Positions 1-12,200 of a stretch of 60,000 bases of DNA are shown piece after piece. Numbering within the stretch: position 1 is the stretch's first letter; every line of letters begins with the position of its first letter. The stretch covers positions 436,001 to 496,000 of the forward strand of contig JAQGDQ010000020.1 of NCBI GenBank assembly GCA_030141605.1. The letters are read 5' to 3'. Made by a program: the position numbers and the translations under genes. The notes beneath the pieces are model-generated. The model saw only the letters and a list, made by a program, of their open reading frames with translations. It was not told the origin of the DNA and did no database searches. The stretch comes from Tubiluchus corallicola. Its lineage: Eukaryota; Priapulida; Priapulimorpha; Priapulimorphida; Tubiluchidae.

Positions 1-41
1 CAACTGATTTTGAGTCGTGGGATGTTATGCCATCAACTTAC

Positions 42-261
42 TGTTATGGGCAGTCCGCATATGTTTCAGACTTTGTCCGGAGACTTGCAACATCACCAGT
101 TTATTGTGTTCACAGTTTAGATATTCTAGAGCAGTCAGATTACGCACATCTAAATTCGTAATCCTGTTGTGACTAACATCCAAATGTGTTAAATGCTCTA
201 ACAGCTCAAATGTCATGGTTTCCACTGGAGGCAAGGTCAAGCAATTTAACCTAAAGTCCAT
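42..261 (-). CDS. PHLPP: PHLPP exon 8: LRRs, last exon in window
   Basis: The acceptor is TTTGCAG|ATGGAC and the donor AACA|GTAAGT (phase 1). It carries LRR cores HLTHLDVSHNRITNLD and ALEYLNCEHNKLVMLQ. The next exon lies outside the window, so the gene model is cut here by the window edge, not by a mutation. Confidence 0.9.
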
Positions 262-3200
262 CTGCAAATAAAAAATTAAGTAATTAGAAACTATTAAATA
301 CTATTCGTGTTTAAGGATGCCTCAACAACAAAATGACAAGTGGCTAACTAATGACATACGCACCTTTTGGACATGTTTAAGACCAGACACAGTATCACCA
401 GGTAATCGCTCCACATAGTTGCCCGTCATTACAATGTTATCGAGCTGAAAAGTACATATATAATCCTAATCACAATTCATCTGAGGAAATGTACATCTAT
501 AGGTAGATCTGATGTTCTGAATATTCGATTACTTCTAAGTCACTAATTAGTTCATCTTTCTCATGCTCAGATCTTATTTTTTATAAAGGTCACACTTTGG
601 ATACATACTTGGCACACGACAGCGGTTAAGTGATTAGTCACTGAAGTTTCCCACTGTTATTTATTCTCATAAAATGCACTCCCAGTTCCAGTTAACATAA
701 GACAACAACAACAATAAGAAGAATTGGATATTAGAAGTTCTAAAATATAGAATATCATTCACCCAGCCTGTGGTACTCAAAGCAATGAGTTACACAGCCT
801 ATACTACACAGAAACGGCACTCTTTAAGACCAGTTTAGCAGAAACTTTATACCTGATCAATAAGTCATCAGATCTTTAGAGCTATTAGTCTTCTGACGTA
901 CACTAATTACCAAGAAATATATAACCTAAACTAAAGAACATAATCATAATCATTATTATCATTCATTAGGCCTCATTTTTCATTAATGAAACAATGGGTG
1001 CATCAGTAAAAGTAACCTATTAAATTACCGACTTAATATCAGTTGAAGACTGAAAACGTACGACGTACGAAAATGCCATTACATACCTGATTCATTCTAC
1101 TTAGGACTTCAGGAAGAACGCTGAACCTGTTGAATGCCAGTATGAGTTCAGATAGTTGCTTCATGTTGGCAAGTTCACTTGGTAGAGAACTGAGATGATT
1201 ATTGTGAAGATGCAGAGCCCGCAAACTGGAAAAGAAAACCAAAAGGAAGTTATATAATATATTAATAATATATTATATTATATAATTATCTCGTTACAAA
1301 CTCGAACCAGAGAAAAGTGAATAATATGTTAAACGTACGTTTTCAAAAAAACTGCACAAAAGCTGCTTGTGATTAACGGTAGCTTACTTATAGGTATAAA
1401 ACGGTAGCTTACTTGTAGGTATAAAAAAGTTATTGCAAATTTTGAGTGATGTAATATATTTAAATTGCATCATTTGCATAATAGGGTTAATTACGTAACG
1501 ACATCTAGGTTGATGTTTATTATTGTTCCGCCATTCCAAGATGCTAAAGATAAACCTTATCATTCTTCTCAAATACTCTGTACTACAGCTTCACCCATTC
1601 CACATACTTAAAGTGTGAACGAAACCACATATGGATCAAAATAACAAAACCATCAGTGTTATTCGAAACCAAACTTTTTACATAAATTATATGCAAATGC
1701 ACCTCAAATACCACAGGTATTCCTCAAAGGGTTTTAATGTTAACTTAACATATACTTAATTGTACATATACATAGTTGAAATACTTGTTTGTGGCGTCTT
1801 AGATGCCGTTGCGTGCGTAAGAGCCGCTTAATTAATATAGTACATGTACAAATAGTCTAATCTATAGGTGACGTTTTTTTCATCTGTTTGTCCCAGCGAT
1901 GTAAATACGGGCCCTTCAGTGGCAAACTCATAAGTTAATACACGTGTGTCAACACAAAAGGTAATGAGGAAGGGCAATGGGGCTTGTTGACTGTCACAAA
2001 TTAATCTCATAATGTATGGTGATGCAACTGACTTATAAGATTTTGGGTTACCATTCAAAATTATCAACACGATTATTTTGGAAAGAAACAATCATATATC
2101 GAGTTACAGCAAAAAGCTAATTAAGTTAAACTATCTTATTACGAAGTCGGTTCGTAATTGTTCATGTTTTACTGTAAAAAGCCCATAACAAGCGGCACTT
2201 AAAAAACAAACAGAAGCATTAAACTTTATCGGAAAAAATGCCAGTTAGTTATAAATTATGGTTTCACACACGTGAATGGTTTTCTGTGTCCAGGAAGAGG
2301 AAAGCAAGGATCACTGCTCTAACAGAACATGGAAATAAATAATTATAAACAGCTTATTTTAGCTAACACTGTAAACCGAGTCAAATGAGCTGCCAAACAC
2401 GATTAATTTTTACAAGGTAAAATAAGCGCGCATCTAGAAATGTGAACGCTCTCTGTAATTGCCAATTAAGGGAAAAGTCAACTGTGCGTGCGCATAGAAA
2501 GTTTACCCGTGCGAGTAAAGAAAGCAAATTATCAAATCCACAAATACCGACTAATCCTTATCCTTCGCTACCTTGGGTTACTTAATAAGCGTTAAGAAAT
2601 CACGCGACACAGGTATACTATGCAGAGTAACGGTGGCACAAGGGAAACAACCTTCTCTTGGGTAACCCTCTGCGGGGCCGTCTCTGAAGGTCATTAACAC
2701 TTATAAGCAAACCTAGATCCAGAAACAGGAACAGGGACTTTCAATTTATGCCTGGAACACGGGTGTATAACAGAAAGCTAACTGAAATTGAAAATTAAAA
2801 TTGAAATTAGCGCACGAATATCATAATTTGTATAACGATGCCACGACTATTTTAGCGAAATGAAACGAGTTAAAAGTAAACTCCGAAACGCGAAGCGTTG
2901 GTCTTCTCGCTTATCGAGTTTTTCTGCTTAATTGCCCATATTTCAATTTTACAGTCATTTGCAAATTTTGTTTTCGAGAAGGAACAGCTACGTTCTTAAA
3001 TGAAATTTCCGGCACGAAAATTGTTTCCATGTCACAAAAATTTCAATATTTTGTGTAGCTTGTTTTACTTTTGACAACCCATTGTGTATAAGCGTTCGGT
3101 ATGCTGCTGTCAAGTTACAACTTTCTGTGGAGAATTCTTTTACCCAAAGAATAATAATTATATCCTTAGGGGTTTCTCTTAAAGAAAACCGGGCGATTGT

Positions 3201-6200
3201 GTAGACATTAGGTCAAAATAAAGTATGCACTAAAATATTGAAAACTACAAGCCTTTTTAAATCAAACCTTAGATTAAATAATAATTAGCTCGGATTGTTA
3301 GATTTTGTTAAACTTTCAAAGCTACGCGCGGCACAGCGAATCCACTCAGACTGACAATAATGCATTTTGGCACATTCGAGTGGCTGACAAATAGGTGCGG
3401 TACCGTGATAAGCATGATCGTGAACTGCAGTGTTTGTCTTTGACATCACTATGACGTAGGGTTCATTTTCGGGACATCGCATCAGTGTCTTATAGTAATC
3501 TTCGCTTACGCAAACGTGCTTGACGGAGCAGGGAAGATGTCTACCATTGCACAAACAGTGGTTAGTTTGTGACGTAAGCGATAGCTGTGTTCAGTTGACG
3601 TTAGTTAAGTTTCCAAGGTAATTATTAAAATATTATAAGCAACTGCTAACTTTTATAGGCAAGAAAATATATAATTTGGACAGTAAATTATAATGAGATT
3701 GAGTCTATTGTCCGGTTTTATGTATTTGATGGTTGTTTTTCTGCAATTTTATCAACAATTACACTTACAATTATCCAAAGTTTCACTGGGGTTAAGGTCC
3801 GGATTGTTTCCAGGCCAATCGAATACTGGGATTTTGGTTCTGGTTAAAAAATTCTCCGCTGCATTTGACCGATGACATCGGCACCATCATACAGGAAAAT
3901 TATACATACATGAAAGCGCATTTGGTTGCCAATTTCTCTTGTAGAACTTGTACACATATCTAGGGCCCGCCATAGTTGTTCTTAGAGGGAACAAATATAG
4001 TCTAGCAGTTTCTGTCTTTTTACATGGCACCTTATATCATTTGGCCTTGTGGCTACCTCACGTGTCTGAATATATGTATCTCTCAACAAATATCTTGCCA
4101 GAATAAATATGTTGCTTGGGCGCATTTCAAATTGTTGCAGAGTTGATCAATCAGAAAAACATAACTTTTCCCCAACTTTTGGCTGTCCTGAGATTAGTTA
4201 ATAAATTAATTTCATCACAACTTTAGTGAACCGTTTGTCCGCGGGGCCATTAATAAATCTCTTACAAACGTCTTGTTAGAGGTGATAGTCGTCCTGTATA
4301 GTAAACGGTTCGATCAGAAAGTAAAAAACTATTTTGAGACAGATATTAATGATTTTGCTTTTAGGTTTCTCTGTCCACCTTTGTTGAACACATCGATTAG
4401 TGTGAAGGAATTTGTTTGGCTTTCGCAACGAGAGGTCACTAAAACATCCATGTCACTGTATTGAACTGGAACCATCAATTTGATATATTAGGCGTTACTT
4501 TTTTAAGGGGCCTAAAGATGTGGTTGAGGTTAATAAAAACAGCTAATTAGCAGGCAAAATACCCTGACAGGAGGCTGTCTATCTATTCAATGAAAGTATA
4601 CTACAAGAATAATTGTTTTTGAAATCATGACAAAAAGTTAAAGAACTAAACATATAGGATACGTCGAAAGTGCTGAACTTCTAAGGCTGAGCTGTATCTA
4701 AAATGTATATTACCTGAGATGGCAAAAACAGGTATGGTAAACTCAGGTAGCGAGCTCAAATCTTTCCCTCATTTACTCTTTCCTCTCAAAAATTATAACA
4801 ACTTTTATCCTTACTGCTGTGACTTGGCTATAAAAGAGAACGCACTGAAAATTGTCAACATAAAAATAAAAAGGACAAACAGGAAAAACAGGACGTACAA
4901 ACAAGAAGAGTATCTAAAAATACTGAAAGGATCTAAAATCCCGATTACGCAAAAAAGTCACAGTTTTTGATAATACCTCGGTTATTGAATTTGATAAGCT
5001 GACCTAAAGTCCTTAACCACAGCAACCTTATAACGTCACAATACCCTTGTTCTCAATAAAAAGGCATAGACTTATTTTTTTAAAAACGTCACTTGGCTTT
5101 CCCAGTGGTATTGTTTTATATTAACTGTAGCTCAAAAACCCTCCTTTTTCCCATTAGATATTTTGCGCAGGCGCAATCTATTAATCTAGACATATACAGC
5201 ACAGACCACCAATTTTTGCGGACTGGCATGATGGAGGACTGAAAGCATCTGCAGGTAATGAACTTTACAAAATTGATTGACCAGACAATAGGCACACATA
5301 ATACAGGTAGTTTGGTAGGCTACTAAAGCTATATCAGCAAAACCCACTGAGGATTACTGATGAAATGGGGGCCACTAACACAATGACGAACAATAGCATA
5401 TCCTAATCCACATACAATACGTGGAACCAGTAATTATTACAATAACTAGTGTAAACAACTCACTAGAGATGGGAAAAGTTATTACCCATGTTTGCAGTTT
5501 GTGACACTGATATCGTTTTTGTACTATATTTGTGACCTCTCTTACTTCGTTCCTATAATCAAATTAAGAGAAAATGTACGCTTAACTCTATTCATCAAGC
5601 TAAAGCGCCTTACTTTATCATGATTGTGTAATCTCAAAGAATTAATTTAAATAGTAAAAAATGGGACAATTCTGAGACATATGTACTACGCTATAAAATG
5701 TCCGGAATTTGACAATAACCACACTAACGCTACAGACGATTACCTATAAACAGGTTATTTCCTTAGATTTTCCCAAAGACGCAGAAGCTTGAAAACAACG
5801 TGTCAAAACAACGTGGCAAGAAAAAACTGTATGTCGCTACTGCTAAAATTTACAGCAGTGCCTACGTGTCCATTATTTTCAATACAAACTAGACGAAGGC
5901 GTTTCTTCTAACAGCTGATGTAGTTTCTCACTTCCTTAAGGAGGTAGAGGCCAGCACTCAAAACAATTTTTGCATTTTTCCTGCGCATCAACGGCTCTGT
6001 GCGACTGTTCTTGACTTTCTCTTCAAGGGGATTCCAGGTACCGTAGTCTAGGCGATCAAGTCCTACTTTTATTGATAACAAAATTTTAATATCGGTCTTT
6101 TGTAGTGAAGACATGTGTGTAACCTATTGGATATAACCTAATTGACTAACTAGACTTGATTTCTTTATAAATTTGCTGACACGTATGAAGTAATTTATGC

Positions 6201-9200
6201 ACCAACGTGGTTTTTTCAGTTGGTGATGATTATCTGTTCCAGCATGTAAACTTTTAATATGCAAAAGCTTTTCGGCTACTACTTAAAAATTACAAAAATT
6301 ATAAACTTGTAACTTTCACAGTCAAAAATAAATGTATTGTAACAGTATGCTGTGAAATTTCTACTTTGAAGGTACTTGCTTCTAATAGTATTGCAGTCTA
6401 GTTCAGCATATTTTTCTGTATCACCTCATATTAATAAAAAGAGAGCTCATACGTAGTAGAAAGACATGTTAGATAAATTAGGGTTTTGGTTATTTCTTTG
6501 ATATTAAAATTGAAGTTTTTGCAATTTAAGTCTTGTACGAAAGCATGGTAGGTTTAACTTGTGCAGCGACACCACTAAAATTTTTTACGCTTTCCTACAT
6601 TTTTCGACTATAATCATCAGTTTGTGGCCTAAGTTAACTCATTACGTTGTGCAAACTAAGGAGAAAATTATTATTCAAGCTTGTCTTCTAGAAAAGTACT
6701 TAGAACTATCCACTGAGTTCTCAACCCATCACCTTCAAGGGCAACTGCGGAATAATACGTAATTTTCTGAACATGACTGCAAACAGGAAAATGTGTTGTT
6801 ATCTTGGCAATGAAAAAGGCCGTGTCTCAGTAAAAATTATAAAAATTAACAGCTAAAAACTACTTGGTGATCAATTAAAAGAACACAGAACGAATTAAAC
6901 AGCAACACTGGATTAACATAATTTGCCTGAAACTATAGCTTTGTATATATTAAGAAACACAAAAAACCGCCTGCAAATAAAAAGATATTATGAGTTATAA
7001 AAGCCCAAGTGACTATAAAAGCATTAATTTACGTCTATAATAGTCCACGAGCAATATTGGGCGTTATTATTAATTTATTATATAGAACAGAAACTAGAAC
7101 GTACAGAAAGAGAAAAACTCGACCTCTGCGTCCTTCAGAACAACCCCTTGCAAACACCGAAAGTCTTCGGCAAAATTAAAAAACACTCGCAATTATTCTG
7201 CAATTCATCAAGCACCCTTTGACAAGCAAAATACTCGAGAAAATTTGTTGGCTTAATTATTTCTCAAAAGCTGTCCACAGCTTTCTTTAATTAAGAGATT
7301 CAAGGTCTATGGTAAGTCGGTTTTGATGCCCAATCATCAATAGTTTCGGCACTGTGCAGCATAACAGCATATTGTAAGGGAATTTAATTCAATAAGTACG
7401 TATTTAACTTAACACAAAACAAGCTGAACTAAATTCACGAAGACCTGATTTAGTACAAAATACGCAGCTTAACGTTTGGAATTTAATTTGTTAAAAATGC
7501 GCGTTTAATCAACTCTCATCTGAAAATTAAAACACGAGAAAGGTTCACTGCCACAGCAAAACCCAGTTTGTGTTAAAACAAAATGAGTAGAAATGCGTCT
7601 TGATGAAGCTGTGTGCGTAACTACTGTAGCTCGCATATTTTCCATTTATTTTCTGTTTATTTTTTGTTAGATTTTCTACTGTGCATTATTCGTTTTTACC
7701 CCAATTGGGCCTGTTTAACACGACCGATTTTGAACAGAATCTTCCATACTTAGCGCTATGTTTTGTTTTCGGTGAGCATTTGGGAAAAATCGCCGGTCAG
7801 CATTAATCAGTCACGTTTTCTTGGTGTTGTATTTACTACAAAGCTTATTACGCCTAGCCTACACCTAAGCAGAAACTAGACATTTTATTCTATAGTGGCT
7901 ACGTTAACCTCAGCTAAACTTTGCAAGCTGCACTGTTTTTGGTTTTTTTCTGTGTGTGTTCCATATGACGTTGCCAACTAATTACGAATATAAGCTCGTA
8001 GTTTCGCTGCTGCTGTGCATGTGGCACTTAAATTTTACCTTCCAACACAACTGATAGACTAATCAACATGAATCGTAATGTTGATTAGGTGTGATTGAGC
8101 CATATTTCTAACACATGAACCATGTCTTGAATTTCTGTGTGGGCGATTGACTACTTGAACCCAATTCTACATGTTTCATTAAATCGCCACGCAAGCATAA
8201 CTGGCTTATCCTACGGTTCAAACCTACTGACAACGGCAATGACAATAATAAATTCACCTGAGTAATTTTGACACTGCAAAAACTGATGAAAAAAATATCA
8301 GTGGAGGAAATAAACATCTACGTAAACACACAACAAAGAATGGAGAAAAAAACTGCCTGAAAATACAGTGGTAGTACTACTGATGGTTAATAGTAGCATG
8401 TCAAGTATTGTGTTAACAGTGCTAAAATAGCTTTTTGAAATCGCACAGAGTGAATCAGAGCGAGTTACTGGTGGTATAATCAAGTTCCGCAGTTTTCTGA
8501 GGAAGTGGGCGATTAGATGGGGGTGGGGTGGGTCGGCGAACGTGGATGGAGTTGTTTCAAAATTGAGTGATTGATTGCGTGTAGTATACAGTATTTAACA
8601 AATAATCTTTAAACAACTAACTTTGGCTACATCATATCACCTTGAGCTGAGATAGTACTACTTGCTCAATAAACATGTACTGCATTACTTGACAACTAAA
8701 ATTTTTGAATTTAATGAGAACAGCTTTTTATAGTGCGAGCGTTTCCGTTATATTGACTTTATTTTTAAATATAACTATTTTCTTAAAATATACATTCCCT
8801 CTGAGGAAATAGAAGACTACAAAGTTAAAGACAATAAGGCAGATGAAAATAGCCCACAACAGAATGTTTGGCAAAATTGCGGAAGGGATCTTCCTGAGTG
8901 TCGCCAGTCTTTTTAGTTACCTGTCTCAGTATTGCCTTACTTCGGTTGGCAATAACATTTCTCTCGCCCGATTGAAGGTTTTACGGTTTAAACATCTCGT
9001 TATATTAATTTACTTTGAAAATAATATTTTATCATCTTCAATACGTACTCAAAAAAAATCAAAGTCAAACGAATGGATAACGTAAGAGTGATAGACTGAA
9101 ATTTAACATTAGGAAGTCACTCAATTACTCATCTTTGTACATTAATATTATGCATGTACAATACCTTCAAATATACTACACTACACGCTAAGCTAACAAA

Positions 9201-12200
9201 AATAACATGCATCAAAAGTTATTATCATTTTAATTGCCGTTTATATATGCCGTTTTACTCTCTATACAATTTTTACAATTATATAGACTTTTAGGTCATC
9301 ATTTATGACCGTCGTACTGATACGTGTGCCAATCAGATACCAGTCCTTATATTACAATCTGATTGGCATGCAGTCTCCGTTATACACTATCATCTGAATG
9401 TACTTATTAATATGCAGTTGCCATTGGGTCATACTGTTTGTCTGGACTAAATGATTATGCGCCATCTTTTCTAACAGGCGATTATTATATAAGGTGTCTC
9501 ATAACTCACCTTGCACTTTTGATTCTAATTTGCTTTTTAAATTTATCTCCGACATCAGCAAACTCGTACATGAATCATAAGGGGCATTTGGCAATTGTTT
9601 TTATTCATTTTGACTGGAACCCCGGCGCTACAGCGACGACAGGTATGAGGTTTTTCGATCACCAACTGAAGTTACCGGAAATTTAGAACACCATAATTAT
9701 GGACGACAATATTGATAATTTTTTAACAAGGTGCAGTAATTCCTTGCCACTCACAGGCTGTGAGCGACTTTTTGATGCAGAATGTCCGACTTGCCATTGG
9801 ACTGGTCTCTAAAGCTATAGAGTTCCTTGAACAAGGCAGCGAAAATATCAAAGCTTACTCATTGTACTCGATTTTAATTCACTTGTACAAATTTTCAAAT
9901 ATTTTGCTTTGCTAAAAATATAGAAAATGAAAATTGTATAGTGATGTGTGGGACATCCTGCACATAACTACGTCTGTGAATTCGATGTGCACAGCAAAGT
10001 TATCCATAAACTAAAGTATTTGTACTTTGTTTCTTCACAGAACCCAGAGTTTGTTACTTAAAATTCTTCAAAACTGAAAAATTAAGTTTGATAAAATTTA
10101 GCGTTAGGATGTTGGATCGAAACTAACTTTTGTGAGCATCTTGGCAGCCATTGTTGCACGTCATAAACAAATCACGTGATCCTGATCTCAGAATTACATA
10201 TACAACGGTTTAGTAAGTTTAGTAAGGTACATGTTCAGCATATGTAATTGCGACCTCACAGATAGTCAGATTATTTTAGATAGCATAATTATGTTCTATT
10301 GCCAGATCATTTAAACAAATAATGCTAATTAAGTTGCAGTGCCGCGCTAACTAACTATTCATGTGGAGAATTAATCAGCAAATAAGAATAAATTCACCGT
10401 TAAAATCGGCTCCTCTCAACAACACCCTTAAACTAAAGGGTGAAAGGTCACTGAAAGAAAGTATTTAACATTGCAAATGAGCCCTTAACAAACTGATCGC
10501 TCTTGATCATTTACAACACTTCACTACTGAAGATTTGGTAGAATGTTTGAAACAATGGTTACTGTGTCATTAGGGTTTAATAATGGAAATTAACACAGCT
10601 AATGGTTTATTAGCATAACCTGAACTCTACAGGTTGTCTTAGCACATCAAAATGCATGTAACAGACAGTAAACAAGACTGGAAACAAACATAGCAGTGTC
10701 ACAACCACGCCGCAAAAGAAAAACGTTTGTTAAATTAAGCATGCCTTTGAAGTTATTTCCTATGTATGGCGCAAAATCAGATAAGCAAATAAATACTTGA
10801 AAAATCTTTTAAAACTTTTTTATCTTTGGAATTTAAGAAATCGATCATTTTACCAGGGGGGTACAATTGTAAAAAATACAATACAGAAAAAGTGAGTAAT
10901 GAAGAATTATATAGCAACGGGAACAGCTGACTGTTAGCTGTGCGACCTTCGCTGTAAAAGTAAAGCACAAGAGAACCCTTTACATACATAAAGCAAAAAA
11001 TCGTGTTGCGCTTTTGTATCACCTTACTCCTTAACTGCGCACAGCACTTGTATTATCAGCAACGCAGTATAAAACTTGAAAACTTAAACTCCCTCTGTGA
11101 CCGTTAGGCACAGCCATTTGACCGGTAGATTGTTTGAAACAAATTTAGGTAACATTGCGTAAATTTGAAAAAATCATCACAGTATTCCTAGGTACACTTC
11201 ACTAGCTAAGCAAAAATATAAATTACTTACTTCATCTTGTCATTTGTCAATAAAATTAAAAATATTTTTGGCGAATCAGCTTGAACACTAGGAAGGTGAG
11301 TGAGTGACATTTTATCAGTAGACGCGAACATTTTAAATTAGTAAGCCTCTTCTCTTCTAGTTATATAAGTATTTCAAACAGGTATTTGGAACATACTTTA
11401 AAACTGCCTAAAGTTTCTTCCTCTTTAAGTAACGCCGGAACTGGTTAGCAAATGGACAAGTGACTATCGAATAAACTGTCTCTGGACGGCTTCAAGTTCA
11501 TGTGTAATGTTTGTATTCCAATATTCCCTTTATTCACAACCGTTATATGCAATACGTGAATGTGAATGAGGCAGCAATTCGGCTCAGTGTCTCATTTGAG
11601 GGGTCTATACATGATAATTACTCAGATTCTGGTACTGCCACACCACCTAGGTTAAAGGAAGACAGGATGATTTTTCATATACTACCTCATTTTCAAGTCA
11701 AATAAAAACACATTTTAACACAATTAATACTGCAAAAGCGTTTCTGATAATTAATTAATGGTGGGCGAGACCAACTATTGATGACATCTTTAACTAACAA
11801 TTTTCAACAGCAAAAATATTCCATTAGCGTGTTGCACGTGTTTGCAAAAGCGAAAATTGAAGTACAGTGCTACTGTAAGTTGTTCAGTGTGTTGTACTAA
11901 AATCAGACAAGTTTTAATATAAAAAATTAAAATTTCAGATTTACCGCTGTGCTCACGCATGAGCTGTCGAACGTGTGTAGTTCGTCACAAACTAATACAT
12001 CTGAATTGAGAAGTACAGCATCTGTTTTTTGTGCAATGCGCTTCCGAGATGCAGGCACTGGTGCCTGTCTAACTAGCGAATGGCGAAATGCATGCAACGA
12101 TGAGGAACTAGTGGCGCGAACGCGAACGCGAAATTGTGTTTGTGTGGTAATAATTCTTTCACGTAAGTCATTTTTGAAAAAATAGTATGTTTACTTCAAT

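Noticed and set aside
1828-2091. Minus-strand open stretch with VDTRVLTYEFATEGPVFTSLG
   Set aside because: Looked briefly protein-like, but no family was recognised and the flanks show no splice signals or repeats.
4300-4320. GGTTCGATC, resembling a tRNA B box
   Set aside because: No A box or foldable cloverleaf around it; it lies within the Tc1 relic. No tRNA was supported anywhere in the window.
9491-9515. AAGGTGTCTCATAACTCACC, resembling a mariner-type transposon end
   Set aside because: No matching inverted end or transposase was found nearby.
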